Of a stretch of 64,000 nucleotides of DNA, positions 52,005-60,466 are shown piece after piece. Within the stretch, counting starts at the first letter, position 1, and each line of letters begins with the position of its first letter. Made by a program: the position numbers and the translations under genes. The stretch is from Polyangiaceae bacterium. Lineage in GTDB: Bacteria; Myxococcota_A; Polyangia; Polyangiales; Polyangiaceae. The notes beneath the pieces were generated by a model. That model was not told where the DNA came from and did no database searches. It saw only the letters and a program-made list of their open reading frames with translations. The stretch covers positions 186,001 through 250,000 of the forward strand of contig JADJXL010000023.1 of NCBI GenBank assembly GCA_016715885.1, read 5' to 3'.

Positions 52005-53588
52005 ATGAAGTTCGACCTCCGAGCCATCTCCCTTGCGCTCGGCGTGCTCGTGCTCTGCGCGTGTAAGGGTGGACCCAAAAAGGACGGCGTTGGCGAGGGC
52101 ATTGTGAGCCTGTCGGCGGTCGCTGAACAAGACGTCGATCCGGCGACGGTGCCCAAGGAAGGCGGCCCGCGCATTGGCGCTGTGCAAATGGCGGCCGTGA
52201 TCTATTCGAAGCCTGATCGGCGTTCGCCGAAGCTTGGCTACTTGCGAGCGGGTGGGACGGCGGTTCGTGGAGAAAAACCCGCGGCGTTCGACGATTGCCA
52301 GGGCGGGTATTACCGCGTTCTTCCTGCCGGGTACATCTGTGCGGGTGACGATGCGACGATCGACATGAAGCATCCGATCCTCCGAGCGCTCACGAAGCGG
52401 CCGGATTTGTCGAAACCAATGCCGTATCCGTACGCGTTCGTTCGTGCCATTGCGCCAAACTATTACCGTCCCGCGACGAAGGCCGAGCAATTCAAATACG
52501 AAATGCGCCTGAAGGAGCACCTTCGTAGCTACAAGCGATTGAAGAAAAAGTGGGACGCCATCGAAGTCGGGGCCAACGACGTGCCGCTCGATGCGGAAGG
52601 CAATGCGATTGGAGAGCCGCCGGCCGAACCGCCGGAGCTCTCTGATCAGCAGCTTTATGGCGGTGACGGTAATGACGCCATTCCGTGGTTTTTCCAAGGC
52701 GGCCGCAAAATACCGAACATTTCCACCTTCAAGGTGCCCGATTACGCGATCATCACCAATCGCGTGGCGCGTCATGCGGGGCTTGCGCTGATTGGCTCGT
52801 TCGTCGGTGACAACGATCGCCGGTTTGCCATGACGACCGACGCGAGGCTCGTGCCCACGTCGAAGATCAAGCCTGCGCGGGGATCGACGTTTCATGGCGT
52901 CGATATGCGAAAGGGCTGGGAATTGCCGCTCGCATTCGTGCGCGTGCCGGGCGCATTCAAGTACGACACGAGCCGCAGGGCGCTCGATAAAAAAGGAAAG
53001 CTCGCATTTCACGCGCCCATTCAGCTCACGGGAAAGTCTACGCGAATTGGCGATACGCGGCTCGTCGAAGCGAAAGACGGCACGTGGCTAAAGGATTCCG
53101 ACGTTGCGATCGCCGTTAAACCGTCGGAATTACCGTCGTTCGCGAAAACGACGAAAAAATGGATCGACATATCCATTCTCAGTCAAATCCTCATCCTCTA
53201 CGAAGGAACGACGCCCGTATATGCAACGGCCGTCGCGACGGGTCGTGATGGTTTGGGAGACCCGAAGAAGACGTATTCGACCGTGCGCGGAACGTTCAAA
53301 GTGCGTGAAAAGCACGTTACGACGACGATGGACTCGCACGAAGTCGGCAACAAATTCGAATTGCGTGACGTGCCGTGGGTTCAGTATTTCGAGGCCGGGT
53401 ATGCGTTGCACGCTGCGCCTTGGCACGACGAATACGGAAAACCGCGCAGCCACGGCTGCATCAACCTGTCCCCCATCGATGCGCGCCGCGTCTTCATGTG
53501 GACCGATCCGCCCTTGCCCACCGATTGGCATGGCGTTCAAGCCAGCGAACCGACGGGCGAAGGGACCGTGGTCCACATTCATCCGTGA
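52005..53588 (+). CDS. L,D-transpeptidase (YkuD) lipoprotein
   Basis: 527 residues from the ATG at 52005. A signal peptide ends LVLCAC (lipobox). An SH3-like N-terminal region (AAVIYSKPDRRSPKLGYLRAGG) and a middle domain follow. The YkuD catalytic domain is about residues 385-520 (WIDISILSQILILYEGTTPVYATAVATGRDGLGDP), with the active-site motif HDEYGKPRSHGCINLSPIDAR containing the nucleophilic Cys. It forms 3-3 peptidoglycan cross-links or attaches proteins to the wall. It is convergent with the desulfhydrase gene, ten bases apart. Confidence 0.9.
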   Translation: MKFDLRAISLALGVLVLCACKGGPKKDGVGEGIVSLSAVAEQDVDPATVPKEGGPRIGAVQMAAVIYSKPDRRSPKLGYLRAGGTAVRGEKPAAFDDCQGGYYRVLPAGYICAGDDATIDMKHPILRALTKRPDLSKPMPYPYAFVRAIAPNYYRPATKAEQFKYEMRLKEHLRSYKRLKKKWDAIEVGANDVPLDAEGNAIGEPPAEPPELSDQQLYGGDGNDAIPWFFQGGRKIPNISTFKVPDYAIITNRVARHAGLALIGSFVGDNDRRFAMTTDARLVPTSKIKPARGSTFHGVDMRKGWELPLAFVRVPGAFKYDTSRRALDKKGKLAFHAPIQLTGKSTRIGDTRLVEAKDGTWLKDSDVAIAVKPSELPSFAKTTKKWIDISILSQILILYEGTTPVYATAVATGRDGLGDPKKTYSTVRGTFKVREKHVTTTMDSHEVGNKFELRDVPWVQYFEAGYALHAAPWHDEYGKPRSHGCINLSPIDARRVFMWTDPPLPTDWHGVQASEPTGEGTVVHIHP

Positions 53589-53597
53589 TCGAACGAA

Positions 53598-54606
53598 TCA
53601 CTCGTCTTCTTCGACGACGCTCGCGAATTCCGCTGCCTGAGCAAGCAGCCCGGGCAGCCCGCCCGTATGCAGGAAAAGCACGCGTTTGCCCGAGAGCAAA
53701 CCGTTTGGCTTCGAAAGATCGACCAATCCTGAAAACGCCTTGCCCGTGTAGACCGGATCGAGCACCAGCCCGGACAAACTCGCCACGCGCGCAACGAGCT
53801 TACGCTGCTCGGTCGTCATCACCGCATACGCAGGACCTTTGCACCGATCGTCCACGATGACCTTCGCCGGCTCCGGGCAGCCGCGGATCGAGCTGCCGAG
53901 CATCCTTGATGATGCCCGCGATGCGCGCCTCGAAGTACGCCGCGTCATCGCATACGGCCATCGCCACGACTTCACGCGCAACGCCGTACATCGCAGCTCC
54001 CAGCGCAACGCCCGCTGCAGTGCCGCCCGACCCACACGCCAGCACGATAGCATCGTAGGGTTTGCCCCCGCCAAGCCCCAAATCGAGCTGCCTTCGCACT
54101 TCGGCCATCGCTTCGACGTAGCCGAGCGCTCCGAGACCGTTCGAGCCACCTTCCGGAATCACATACGCGCGACGCCCTTCGCGCAGCAGCGCTTCGGCGG
54201 CTTGATCCATGATGCGATCCCGATCCGGCCATTGTTCAGGCGAAAAAAACCGCACCTCGGCACCCACCAAGCGATCGAGGAGCAAGTTGCCATCGACGGT
54301 GACGCTGTCCGGATCGTTTGTCCGTAGAAACAGGAGTGACTTGAGGCCGAGCGACGCTGCACAAAGCGCGGTTGCGCGCGAGTGATTCGACTGCACGCCG
54401 CCGCACGTGATCACCGTGTCGCACTCGAGCGACAGCGCTTCGGCGAGCAGAAACTCGAGCTTGCGGATCTTGTTGCCGGCTTCGGCGCCGCCGGTCATGT
54501 CGTCGCGTTTGACCCACAGATCGATGCCCGTGGCTTCGACGAGGCGGCGCGGACGCTGGATGGGCGTTGGAAGATGAGCGAGAGGAAGTCGTCGGCGCAT
54601 GGTCAT
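53598..54606 (-). pseudogene. D-cysteine desulfhydrase/ACC-deaminase-like PLP enzyme, frameshifted
   Basis: The first 250 codons (54606 to about 53880) give a PLP fold-type II enzyme: LWVKRDDMTGGAEAGNKIRKLEFLLAEAL with the PLP Lys, ITCGGVQSNHSRATA, VIPEGGSNGLGALGYVE and LACGSGGTAAGVALG. The conserved C-terminus (EPAKVIVDDRCKGPAYAVMT, DPVYTGKAFSGL, RVLFLHTGGLPGL) continues in another frame to 53598. Removing one base in the GGG at 53875-53877 would restore a continuous enzyme of about 335 residues. Either it is a recent frameshift or a base-call error. The start overlaps the biotinyl-domain gene (ATGA). Confidence 0.8.
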
Positions 54607-55106
54607 TCGAGCTCGATGAGCTTGGCACCACCTTCGACCGCCGTGCCAGCAGTGACGTACACCTTCTTCACTTTGCCGTCGTGCAGTGCCGAAAGCTCGT
54701 TCTCCATCTTCATCGCCTCGACGACGACGAGCGGTTTTCCTGCTTGAATTTCGTCTCCCTCGGCAACCAGCACCTTGAGCACTCGGCCGGGCATGGGGGA
54801 CGTCACGAGTTTGTCCGCGCCACCTGCGGTTTTACCCGAGCTACCGGCGAGCGCGCGCGTGCGTTCGTTTTCGACCTGCACGTGAAAGCGCCGATCCGAC
54901 GAAACGACGCCGACGTCCGGAGCTTTGCCGTCCATCCAGAGCTCGACGGATTGGCCTTCGACGTTGAGGTGCACGGCGCCGCGGTGATCGAACGCATCGA
55001 TGGTCAGCGTTCGCCCTTCGATCGACGTTTGGATTTCGCCTGTAGGCAGGATGGTCACGTCGACGGGTACTTCGCGTCCGGAGGAAAATTTGACGAAATA
55101 GCGCAT
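54603..55106 (-). CDS. Biotin/lipoyl carrier domain protein (BCCP-like)
   Basis: 167 residues from the ATG at 55106. The last 75 residues are a biotinyl domain (LVTSPMPGRVLKVLVAEGDEIQAGKPLVVVEAMKMENELSA) with the modified Lys in EAMKMEN. The N-terminal 85 residues (VKFSSGREVPVDVTILPTGEIQTSIEGRTLTIDAFDHRG) look like the linker/BT-type domain of acyl-CoA carboxylase alpha chains. No biotin carboxylase or carboxyltransferase gene is adjacent, so the partner must be elsewhere. Confidence 0.87.
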   Translation of the reverse strand: MRYFVKFSSGREVPVDVTILPTGEIQTSIEGRTLTIDAFDHRGAVHLNVEGQSVELWMDGKAPDVGVVSSDRRFHVQVENERTRALAGSSGKTAGGADKLVTSPMPGRVLKVLVAEGDEIQAGKPLVVVEAMKMENELSALHDGKVKKVYVTAGTAVEGGAKLIELE

Positions 55107-55111
55107 GGGAA

Positions 55112-55525
55112 TCAGGGGCTCTTGGGGACGAGAGCGCAGCGTCCCTGGTAGCACGAGCAAGGGTTCACGTCGGCGCTGGAGCAGTCGATGTTCATCGTGC
55201 AAACGGTATCGGGCGTGCGTGGCTCTGCTTTGCCAACGGCAACGCATGCTCGCGCGTGACACGGAACGCTTGGCGCGCAGTCGGCGTCTTTCGTACAGGC
55301 GTCGTCGCTCGAAACGGGCGCGGGCAAGCGGCAATTGAAATCCGGTCCGCCCGGTCCTTCCGGTGCTGTCGAAGTCGATGGTGCAGGGGGAGATTGCTTT
55401 GCATCACCCGAAGGTTCGGTGTCTTTCGCATCGCTCGAATTGCCGGGCGTCTTGATGTCGACCGGGTCGGAGGACGCGCCGCAACCAGCAAGTACGAGCA
55501 CGAGCGTGAACGAGATACGTCGCAT
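55112..55525 (-). CDS. Small Cys-rich lipoprotein
   Basis: 137 residues from the ATG at 55525. The lipobox is LVLAGC, followed by an acidic, Pro/Ser-rich spacer. The C-terminal 65 residues carry ten cysteines in DDACTKDADCAPSVPCHARACVA and TVCTMNIDCSSADVNPCSCYQGRC, the same CxxDxDC style as in the ferritin-like lipoprotein. It lies five bases upstream of the BCCP-like gene, so probably in one transcript. Function unknown. Confidence 0.72.
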   Translation of the reverse strand: MRRISFTLVLVLAGCGASSDPVDIKTPGNSSDAKDTEPSGDAKQSPPAPSTSTAPEGPGGPDFNCRLPAPVSSDDACTKDADCAPSVPCHARACVAVGKAEPRTPDTVCTMNIDCSSADVNPCSCYQGRCALVPKSP

Positions 55526-55607
55526 CGAGGGGCGGCAGGATAGGCGATTCGCAGGTTCGTCGGAAGGCGGTTCGTCGTCTTCGTTGCCGCCTGCTAGCGT
55601 TGCCCTC

Positions 55608-57164
55608 GTGCACGCGAAATCTCCTGTCGAACTCGGTCGTCCCATGTCGCTCGTGGACCTCGAAGACGTTGCTCGTCGAGGTCGTTCTGTCGTGTTTGGC
55701 GCAGAGGCGCGAGCACGCGTCGAGGCTGCTCGTCGTGCTGTCGATGCCATCGTGGATGGAGGCGACGAGGCGCCTGCGGTGTACGGCATCAACACGGGTT
55801 TTGGCGCGCTTGCGGAGACGCGTATCGAGCATCGCGACGTGATTGCGCTGCAAAAAAACCTCGTGCGCAGTCACGCGTGTGGCGTGGGGCCGGACCTCGG
55901 TGCAGCCGAGGTTCGCGCGATGATGCTGCTGCGAGCGCAGGTCGTGGCGCTCGGGTACTCGGGCGTGCGAGTCGATGTCGTCGACCTGCTCGTGGAGATG
56001 TTGAACCGTGGGGTTTGTCCGCGGATTCCGTCGCAAGGTTCGGTGGGCGCATCGGGCGACCTGGCGCCGCTCGCACACTTGGCGCTCGTGCTCATGGGCG
56101 AGGGCGAAGCATCGTTCGAGGGTGAACGAATGTCGGGTGGTGAAGCGCTTTCGCGCGCGCGGCTGCGTCCGGTCGAGCTTGCTGCGAAGGAGGGTCTCGC
56201 GCTGATCAACGGCACGCAATACATGGCGGCGCTCGGCTCGCTGGCGCTCTGTGACGCACTTGCGCTGTGCACCGTGGCCGATGTTGCGGGCGCGATGAGC
56301 CTCGAGGCGGCGAAGGGATCGAAGCGTCCGTTCGACGAGCGATTGATGGCGGTGCGGCCTCATCCGGGGCAGCGAGCGGTTGCGTCGAACTTGCGAGCGA
56401 TGCTTGGCGACAGCGAGATCATGCAGAGCCACGCGGACTGTCCTCGCGTGCAGGATGCGTATTCGCTCAGGTGCATGCCGCAGGTGCATGGGGCTTCGCG
56501 TGATGCGCTCGTGTGGTCGGCGGGCGTGCTTGCGCGCGAGCTCGAGAGCGTGACGGACAATCCGACGATCTTTTTGCGTGAGGATGGCGGAGCCGATCTC
56601 CTCTCGGGCGGGAACTTTCACGGCCAGCCGCTCGCGCTCGCGCTGGACCTCGCGGCGTTGGCGGTGGCGGAGCTTGCGAACATCAGCGAGCGTCGTGTCG
56701 AGCAGCTCGTGAACCCCGCGTTGTCATCGGGGTTGACGCCATTCCTTGCACCTCAAAGTGGTTTGCATTCGGGCTTCATGATCGCGCAGGTGGCGAGCGC
56801 GTCGCTCGTGAGTGAGAACAAGGTGTTGTGTCATCCGGCGAGTGTCGATTCGATCCCGTCGAGTGCTGGGCGAGAGGATCACGTCAGCATGGGGAGCGTG
56901 AGTGCGCGCAAGCTTGGGCAGGTGATCGAGAACGTGCGCAGTTCGCTTGCGATCGAGATACTGACGGCGGCGCAGGGGATCGATCAGCGTCGGCCTTTGC
57001 GTTCGAGCAAGGCGGTGGAGCGAGCGCACGATGTGGTGCGGGCGGTGAGTCCGACGCTGCTCGAGGATCGGCCGCTCTACAAGGACATCGCGGTGGTGCG
57101 GGAGCTATTGGTATCGGGGAGCTTGGTGCGAGCGGTGGAGGAAGTGACGGGGGTGTTGTTGTAG
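55608..57164 (+). CDS. hutH: Histidine ammonia-lyase
   Basis: 518 residues from the GTG at 55608; an ATG at 55644 is an alternative but shortens the conserved N-terminus. The MIO-forming Ala-Ser-Gly is in GSVGASGDLAPLAHLAL. Other signatures are YGINTGFGALAETRI (catalytic Tyr), LVRSHACGVG, RVQDAYSLRCMPQVHGA, ESVTDNPTIF and SSAGREDHVSMG, the latter with the Glu typical of histidine lyases. It converts L-histidine to urocanate. No hutU/hutI/hutG gene is beside it, so it may serve another pathway, or the rest is unlinked. The start is divergent from the small lipoprotein. Confidence 0.9.
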   Translation: MHAKSPVELGRPMSLVDLEDVARRGRSVVFGAEARARVEAARRAVDAIVDGGDEAPAVYGINTGFGALAETRIEHRDVIALQKNLVRSHACGVGPDLGAAEVRAMMLLRAQVVALGYSGVRVDVVDLLVEMLNRGVCPRIPSQGSVGASGDLAPLAHLALVLMGEGEASFEGERMSGGEALSRARLRPVELAAKEGLALINGTQYMAALGSLALCDALALCTVADVAGAMSLEAAKGSKRPFDERLMAVRPHPGQRAVASNLRAMLGDSEIMQSHADCPRVQDAYSLRCMPQVHGASRDALVWSAGVLARELESVTDNPTIFLREDGGADLLSGGNFHGQPLALALDLAALAVAELANISERRVEQLVNPALSSGLTPFLAPQSGLHSGFMIAQVASASLVSENKVLCHPASVDSIPSSAGREDHVSMGSVSARKLGQVIENVRSSLAIEILTAAQGIDQRRPLRSSKAVERAHDVVRAVSPTLLEDRPLYKDIAVVRELLVSGSLVRAVEEVTGVLL

Positions 57165-57655
57165 TCGTTTGGGAGAGCCAAGATCGTTTGCCCCCCAAAA
57201 TTGTGGTTATGAGGGGAGCATGGGGACTGGCTCTGAAGTTTTAACTGTTTTCCTTTCGCCTACCCACCACGCCACACTCCGGTTGGCACGGAGGCAGTTG
57301 CGAGTTCCCCTGCCGGATCCCTCTTCATTTCGACCGACCCCGGCAGGCGAAGTTGAGCGTCCAGGACGGCACCGCCGACCCCGACGCCCTTTGAGGCGTG
57401 GTTGATGGGAACACTCACAGCCCCAAGTCACCCTTGCTCACGCACCCCCTAACGCCACCCCTTTGCCACCGTTTCCTTTCCTGACACCGACGCCAGAGTT
57501 CGGGCGACGAACCGGCACCGGGCCACCTTCACGCGAACACGAGGCCAAGCGCCCAAACGACTCACCGCACCGCAAATCCGCCCATAACATTCAAAAATCA
57601 GTGGTTCGTTCTTTTGGTGCTCGCGATCCGGCGACGATACAGTACATTCGTTCAG
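57165..57655. other. 491-base stretch without a recognisable gene
   Basis: I see no conserved protein in any frame, no tRNA and no strong hairpin. The base composition is less GC-skewed by codon position than in the flanking genes. It might hold a decayed element, but nothing can be named. Confidence 0.5.
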
Positions 57656-58000
57656 GTGATCTCGGGGCGTGAAGAGCCATTTCCTGCGGCAGCCGTGCGC
57701 GACCTCGTCGGCATCGTTCGCGCAATGTATGTGGCCGCCAAACTCGGCGGCGCAGGCAAGAACGACCTTGTCCGCATCGAGCGCGTAGGCCGCGATCTCT
57801 CGGCTGCTCTCGAGCTTGCCAGCCGCTCGGGGCCCGGCACCATCGGCTACTCGGCTGCTTGGAAGAAGGCCGAAGACGCTTCGCGTCGCGCGTGTGATCT
57901 CGTCGATGCGCTCACGCCTGCGGAACCGCTCGTGCACGCTGCGCGCAGTCGCATCGCAGGACCTTTGCCGGCTGCCAGAGAAGAGGTCGCCGAACGCTGA
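57656..58000 (+). CDS. Small hypothetical protein
   Basis: 114 residues from a GTG at 57656 (a start at 57614 is also in frame). It is helical, with REEPFPAAAVRDLVGIVRAMYVAAKL, RIERVGRDLSAALELASRSG and SAAWKKAEDASRRACDLVDAL. It has codon-position bias like a real gene, but I recognise no family and see no motif, signal or membrane segment. It is convergent with the next lipoprotein, 42 bases apart. Confidence 0.5.
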   Translation: MISGREEPFPAAAVRDLVGIVRAMYVAAKLGGAGKNDLVRIERVGRDLSAALELASRSGPGTIGYSAAWKKAEDASRRACDLVDALTPAEPLVHAARSRIAGPLPAAREEVAER

Positions 58001-58042
58001 ACGCGCGAATGTGCGGGGCGGACCGACGTTTGTCCCAGCGCC

Positions 58043-58585
58043 TCACCTCGCCCTCATCACCCGCACCGGTGTTCCATCCGGACCAACCCGCACATCGCCC
58101 GGCGCTGTCGTCGCAGGCGGCGCATTCGCGTTCACCGTGAACGACTGCACCCGCTCGCGCACGCTGCTTCCGAACGTACCGCGCACGCGAATCGCAAGGT
58201 TTGTCCGCACGTTGCTCGGCGCCTTGAACGACACGTTCACGTCCACGTGTTCTCCTCGGGCAAACCGCGACTGACTCACCGGCTGTCCGTTTTTCGTGAT
58301 CCCCATGCTCGTCACGGTCAGCCCATCCACGCCCCACACATCGATCGTCACATCGGTCGCATCGGTCTTGAAACCGACGTTCAGCGTCGCCTTGCCGGCT
58401 TCCAACTGGCCATCGATGATCACGGGCGCCGACGGTTTGTCCGTGCGAGCTCCCGTGTCCGTCGAAGCTTCGCCTAGTGGTGCCGTCGTATTCCCGGCGT
58501 GCTCGGCATCTTTGGGCTCGACGTTGCCGCATCCAGCGAGCGCCAGTGTCGAGAGGAGACCGAGCGCAAATATTTTGGTTTTCAT
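58043..58585 (-). CDS. Lipoprotein with beta-sandwich-like domain
   Basis: 180 residues from the ATG at 58585, with AAGGAGAC upstream. The lipobox is LALAGC. After an acidic spacer, the sequence (KATLNVGFKTDATDVTIDVWGVDGL, GEHVDVNVSFKAP, RTNLAIRVRGTFG) alternates as in an Ig-like or CARDB-like beta-sandwich. No catalytic motif is seen. It lies just after a broken metalloprotease-like gene, whose last codons overlap its ribosome-binding site region. Confidence 0.7.
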   Translation of the reverse strand: MKTKIFALGLLSTLALAGCGNVEPKDAEHAGNTTAPLGEASTDTGARTDKPSAPVIIDGQLEAGKATLNVGFKTDATDVTIDVWGVDGLTVTSMGITKNGQPVSQSRFARGEHVDVNVSFKAPSNVRTNLAIRVRGTFGSSVRERVQSFTVNANAPPATTAPGDVRVGPDGTPVRVMRAR

Positions 58586-58609
58586 CTTCCGAGTCTCCTT
58601 CACGGCGTC

Positions 58610-60206
58610 CGTCGACGAGTACATCGTAGGGTCCGCTGAATTCACCAAAACCTTGGATATTGATCACGTATTCGTCGGTGGTTGTCCGAAAATTCACGGA
58701 CTCATTGCCGCTCGTCGTTATCGCGCTCGCGATTTCCTTGCCGCGCCGATAAACATCAATGTCCACGTCGTCAAGCTGCTCGTCGATACATTGACGGGCG
58801 AGCCATTTCCGGTGAACCGGAGGAAACGGTTTTGCCCGAGCAATGCCCAATCGAGGCCTCCAACGAGCGTGACCGTTTTCGAGTCTCCAATCTTCATTCC
58901 GATGTAGACCGGAATTGCATTGGGATCGTCGCCGCCGTGCGTTTCGTTCGTTCCCAATCGTCGGCGATGGGATTGATTCCAAATCCCGAACCATTCCCGT
59001 GGTGTACCACGAGTGCATCGATTGCACCGACGGCATTTGCATGATTGGCCTTCAGGGCCGCGACGAAAGGAAATAACGTCGTCATGGCTGGCGTCGTTTT
59101 GTATCCACCCACCATTGCCGCATAAATACCGGGCACTCCGAGGCGATACTTTGTCGAACGCTTCGGCGCCGTTCTTGTCGTCGTCGTAGAGGTCGAATAC
59201 GATATTTTGCACCGTCGTTTCCGAATACCATCCCGGCTTGGCCGCCGCGCTCGTGTCGTTATCGTCGATGTCTTCCCAGAAACCATTTTTTTGCTGCACT
59301 CCCGACGAATCGCTGTACACCGTATCCGGCTCCAAGATGATTGCCGAAAGTGCATTACAAAACCCCTTCTGCGAAGGCCAGTCGTGGATCGAGGACATCC
59401 CCGAAGCCGTGACTTCCTCCTTGGCTATCGGATCGCGATGAAATCCTCCGAACGAGTGCCCCCATTCGTGCACGATAACATGCGTATCGAACTCGTCCGT
59501 GTCGACATCTTCTTTGCCCAAAATCTAGAATCTCGGCGCCATCCCAATACGACGTGCCGGTGCCCGAGATTGACATTGCCATCTTCGGGCCTGTTCTCCA
59601 CGCTCCAATTGATCTCTAATTTTGGAAATACCGGCTTTGGCGTTCCTTCGTCGATGAATCGACGGGCTGCTGCATATGCGGCGTCGAGAATCGTAAACGG
59701 AGCGGATTGTCTTTCATTCCCGTACGAGCCGTCCGTCCATCCCGTGCGCGCTACGATGTCGAGTGTTTTGCACCGTCGGCGACGATTTCGGCGCTCTCGA
59801 GGACGTATTTCGCATTTTGTGTCGTATTGTCCACCACGACGATCGGTGGATCGGTCGTTTCAGCATAAACCCATATCTTGACGCTCGGCGAACCTGACCA
59901 ATTGAATGCGTATTTGCCCTCGCTCGAGGACCTGGTCTCCTCCAAAACGTTGTCATTCGCGGCATCCAGCAGAAGGACCCGTGCGCCTCGAATGGGGTGC
60001 GATGCGATTTTCGAATAATCCAGTCCGTCGTTCAAACGATCGTACGGGACGGACTCGTAACGAAGCTCACCCGAAAGGCGCGGATTGGACGGCGTTCCGC
60101 CAGTCGTCGCGGGTTTTTCGTCCGACCCACATCCTGCCGCAACCAGGGCCGACAGCATTACGAAAAGCGGTATACCCCGCCGCGGCTTCGTGCGTCTCGT
60201 CATCAT
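58610..60206 (-). pseudogene. Metalloprotease-like lipoprotein broken by several frameshifts
   Basis: An ATG at 60206 with GGAGGAAG starts a lipoprotein signal ending LVAAGC, then a beta-rich domain (GARVLLLDAANDNVLEETRSSSEG). The sequence then continues coherently only by changing frame several times: WTDGSYGNERQSAPFTILDAAY (near 59700), SGTGTSYWDGAEILDF (near 59560), FDTHVIVHEWGHSFGGFHRD (near 59470, zinc motif HEWGH), FVAALKANHANAVGAIDALVVHH (near 59040), PVYIGMKIGDSKTVTLVGG (near 58890) and NFRTTTDEYVINIQGFGEFSGPYDVLVDG (near 58660). At least five shifts are needed. The protein-level signal is still good, so decay is recent or some shifts are base-call errors. Confidence 0.72.
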
Positions 60207-60277
60207 CCGCTTCCTCCAAAGGATCCCGAACGCTTTGGGTAGACTAGGATGCCGAACATTTCGGAGCAAGGGCCATT

Positions 60278-60415
60278 CGGGGGGTATGGGGGGCAGAGCA
60301 TTTTATTCCCCCTCTCCGCCGCGCCATAGGCGCGTGGGGAGAGGGGGTTAGGGGGTGAGGCGCGACCCCACCATCGACTGGCCTCGCGAAGCGAGCGCTC
60401 AAATCCAGGCCCGGC
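60278..60415 (+). repeat. Dispersed palindromic repeat, copy with nested hairpin module
   Basis: It opens CGGGGGGTATGGGGGGCAGA and contains the CCCCCTCTCCGCCGCGCC...GAGAGGGGGTTAGGGGGTGAGG module as at 35001. The outer end is degenerate (GACCCCACCATCGACTGG), followed by CCTCGCGAAGCGAGCG and CAAATCCAGGCCCGG. It lies between the broken metalloprotease-like gene and the kinase gene. Confidence 0.8.
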
Positions 60416-60466
60416 ATCGATCCGTCTTCTCGTAATTTCCTCGCGGGTCGATTAGCATGCGCTCCC

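Noticed and set aside
57169..57431. Possible small gene or insertion-sequence remnant after hutH
   Set aside because: No motif, no ribosome-binding site and no inverted repeats; Arg-rich readings on both strands look like chance.
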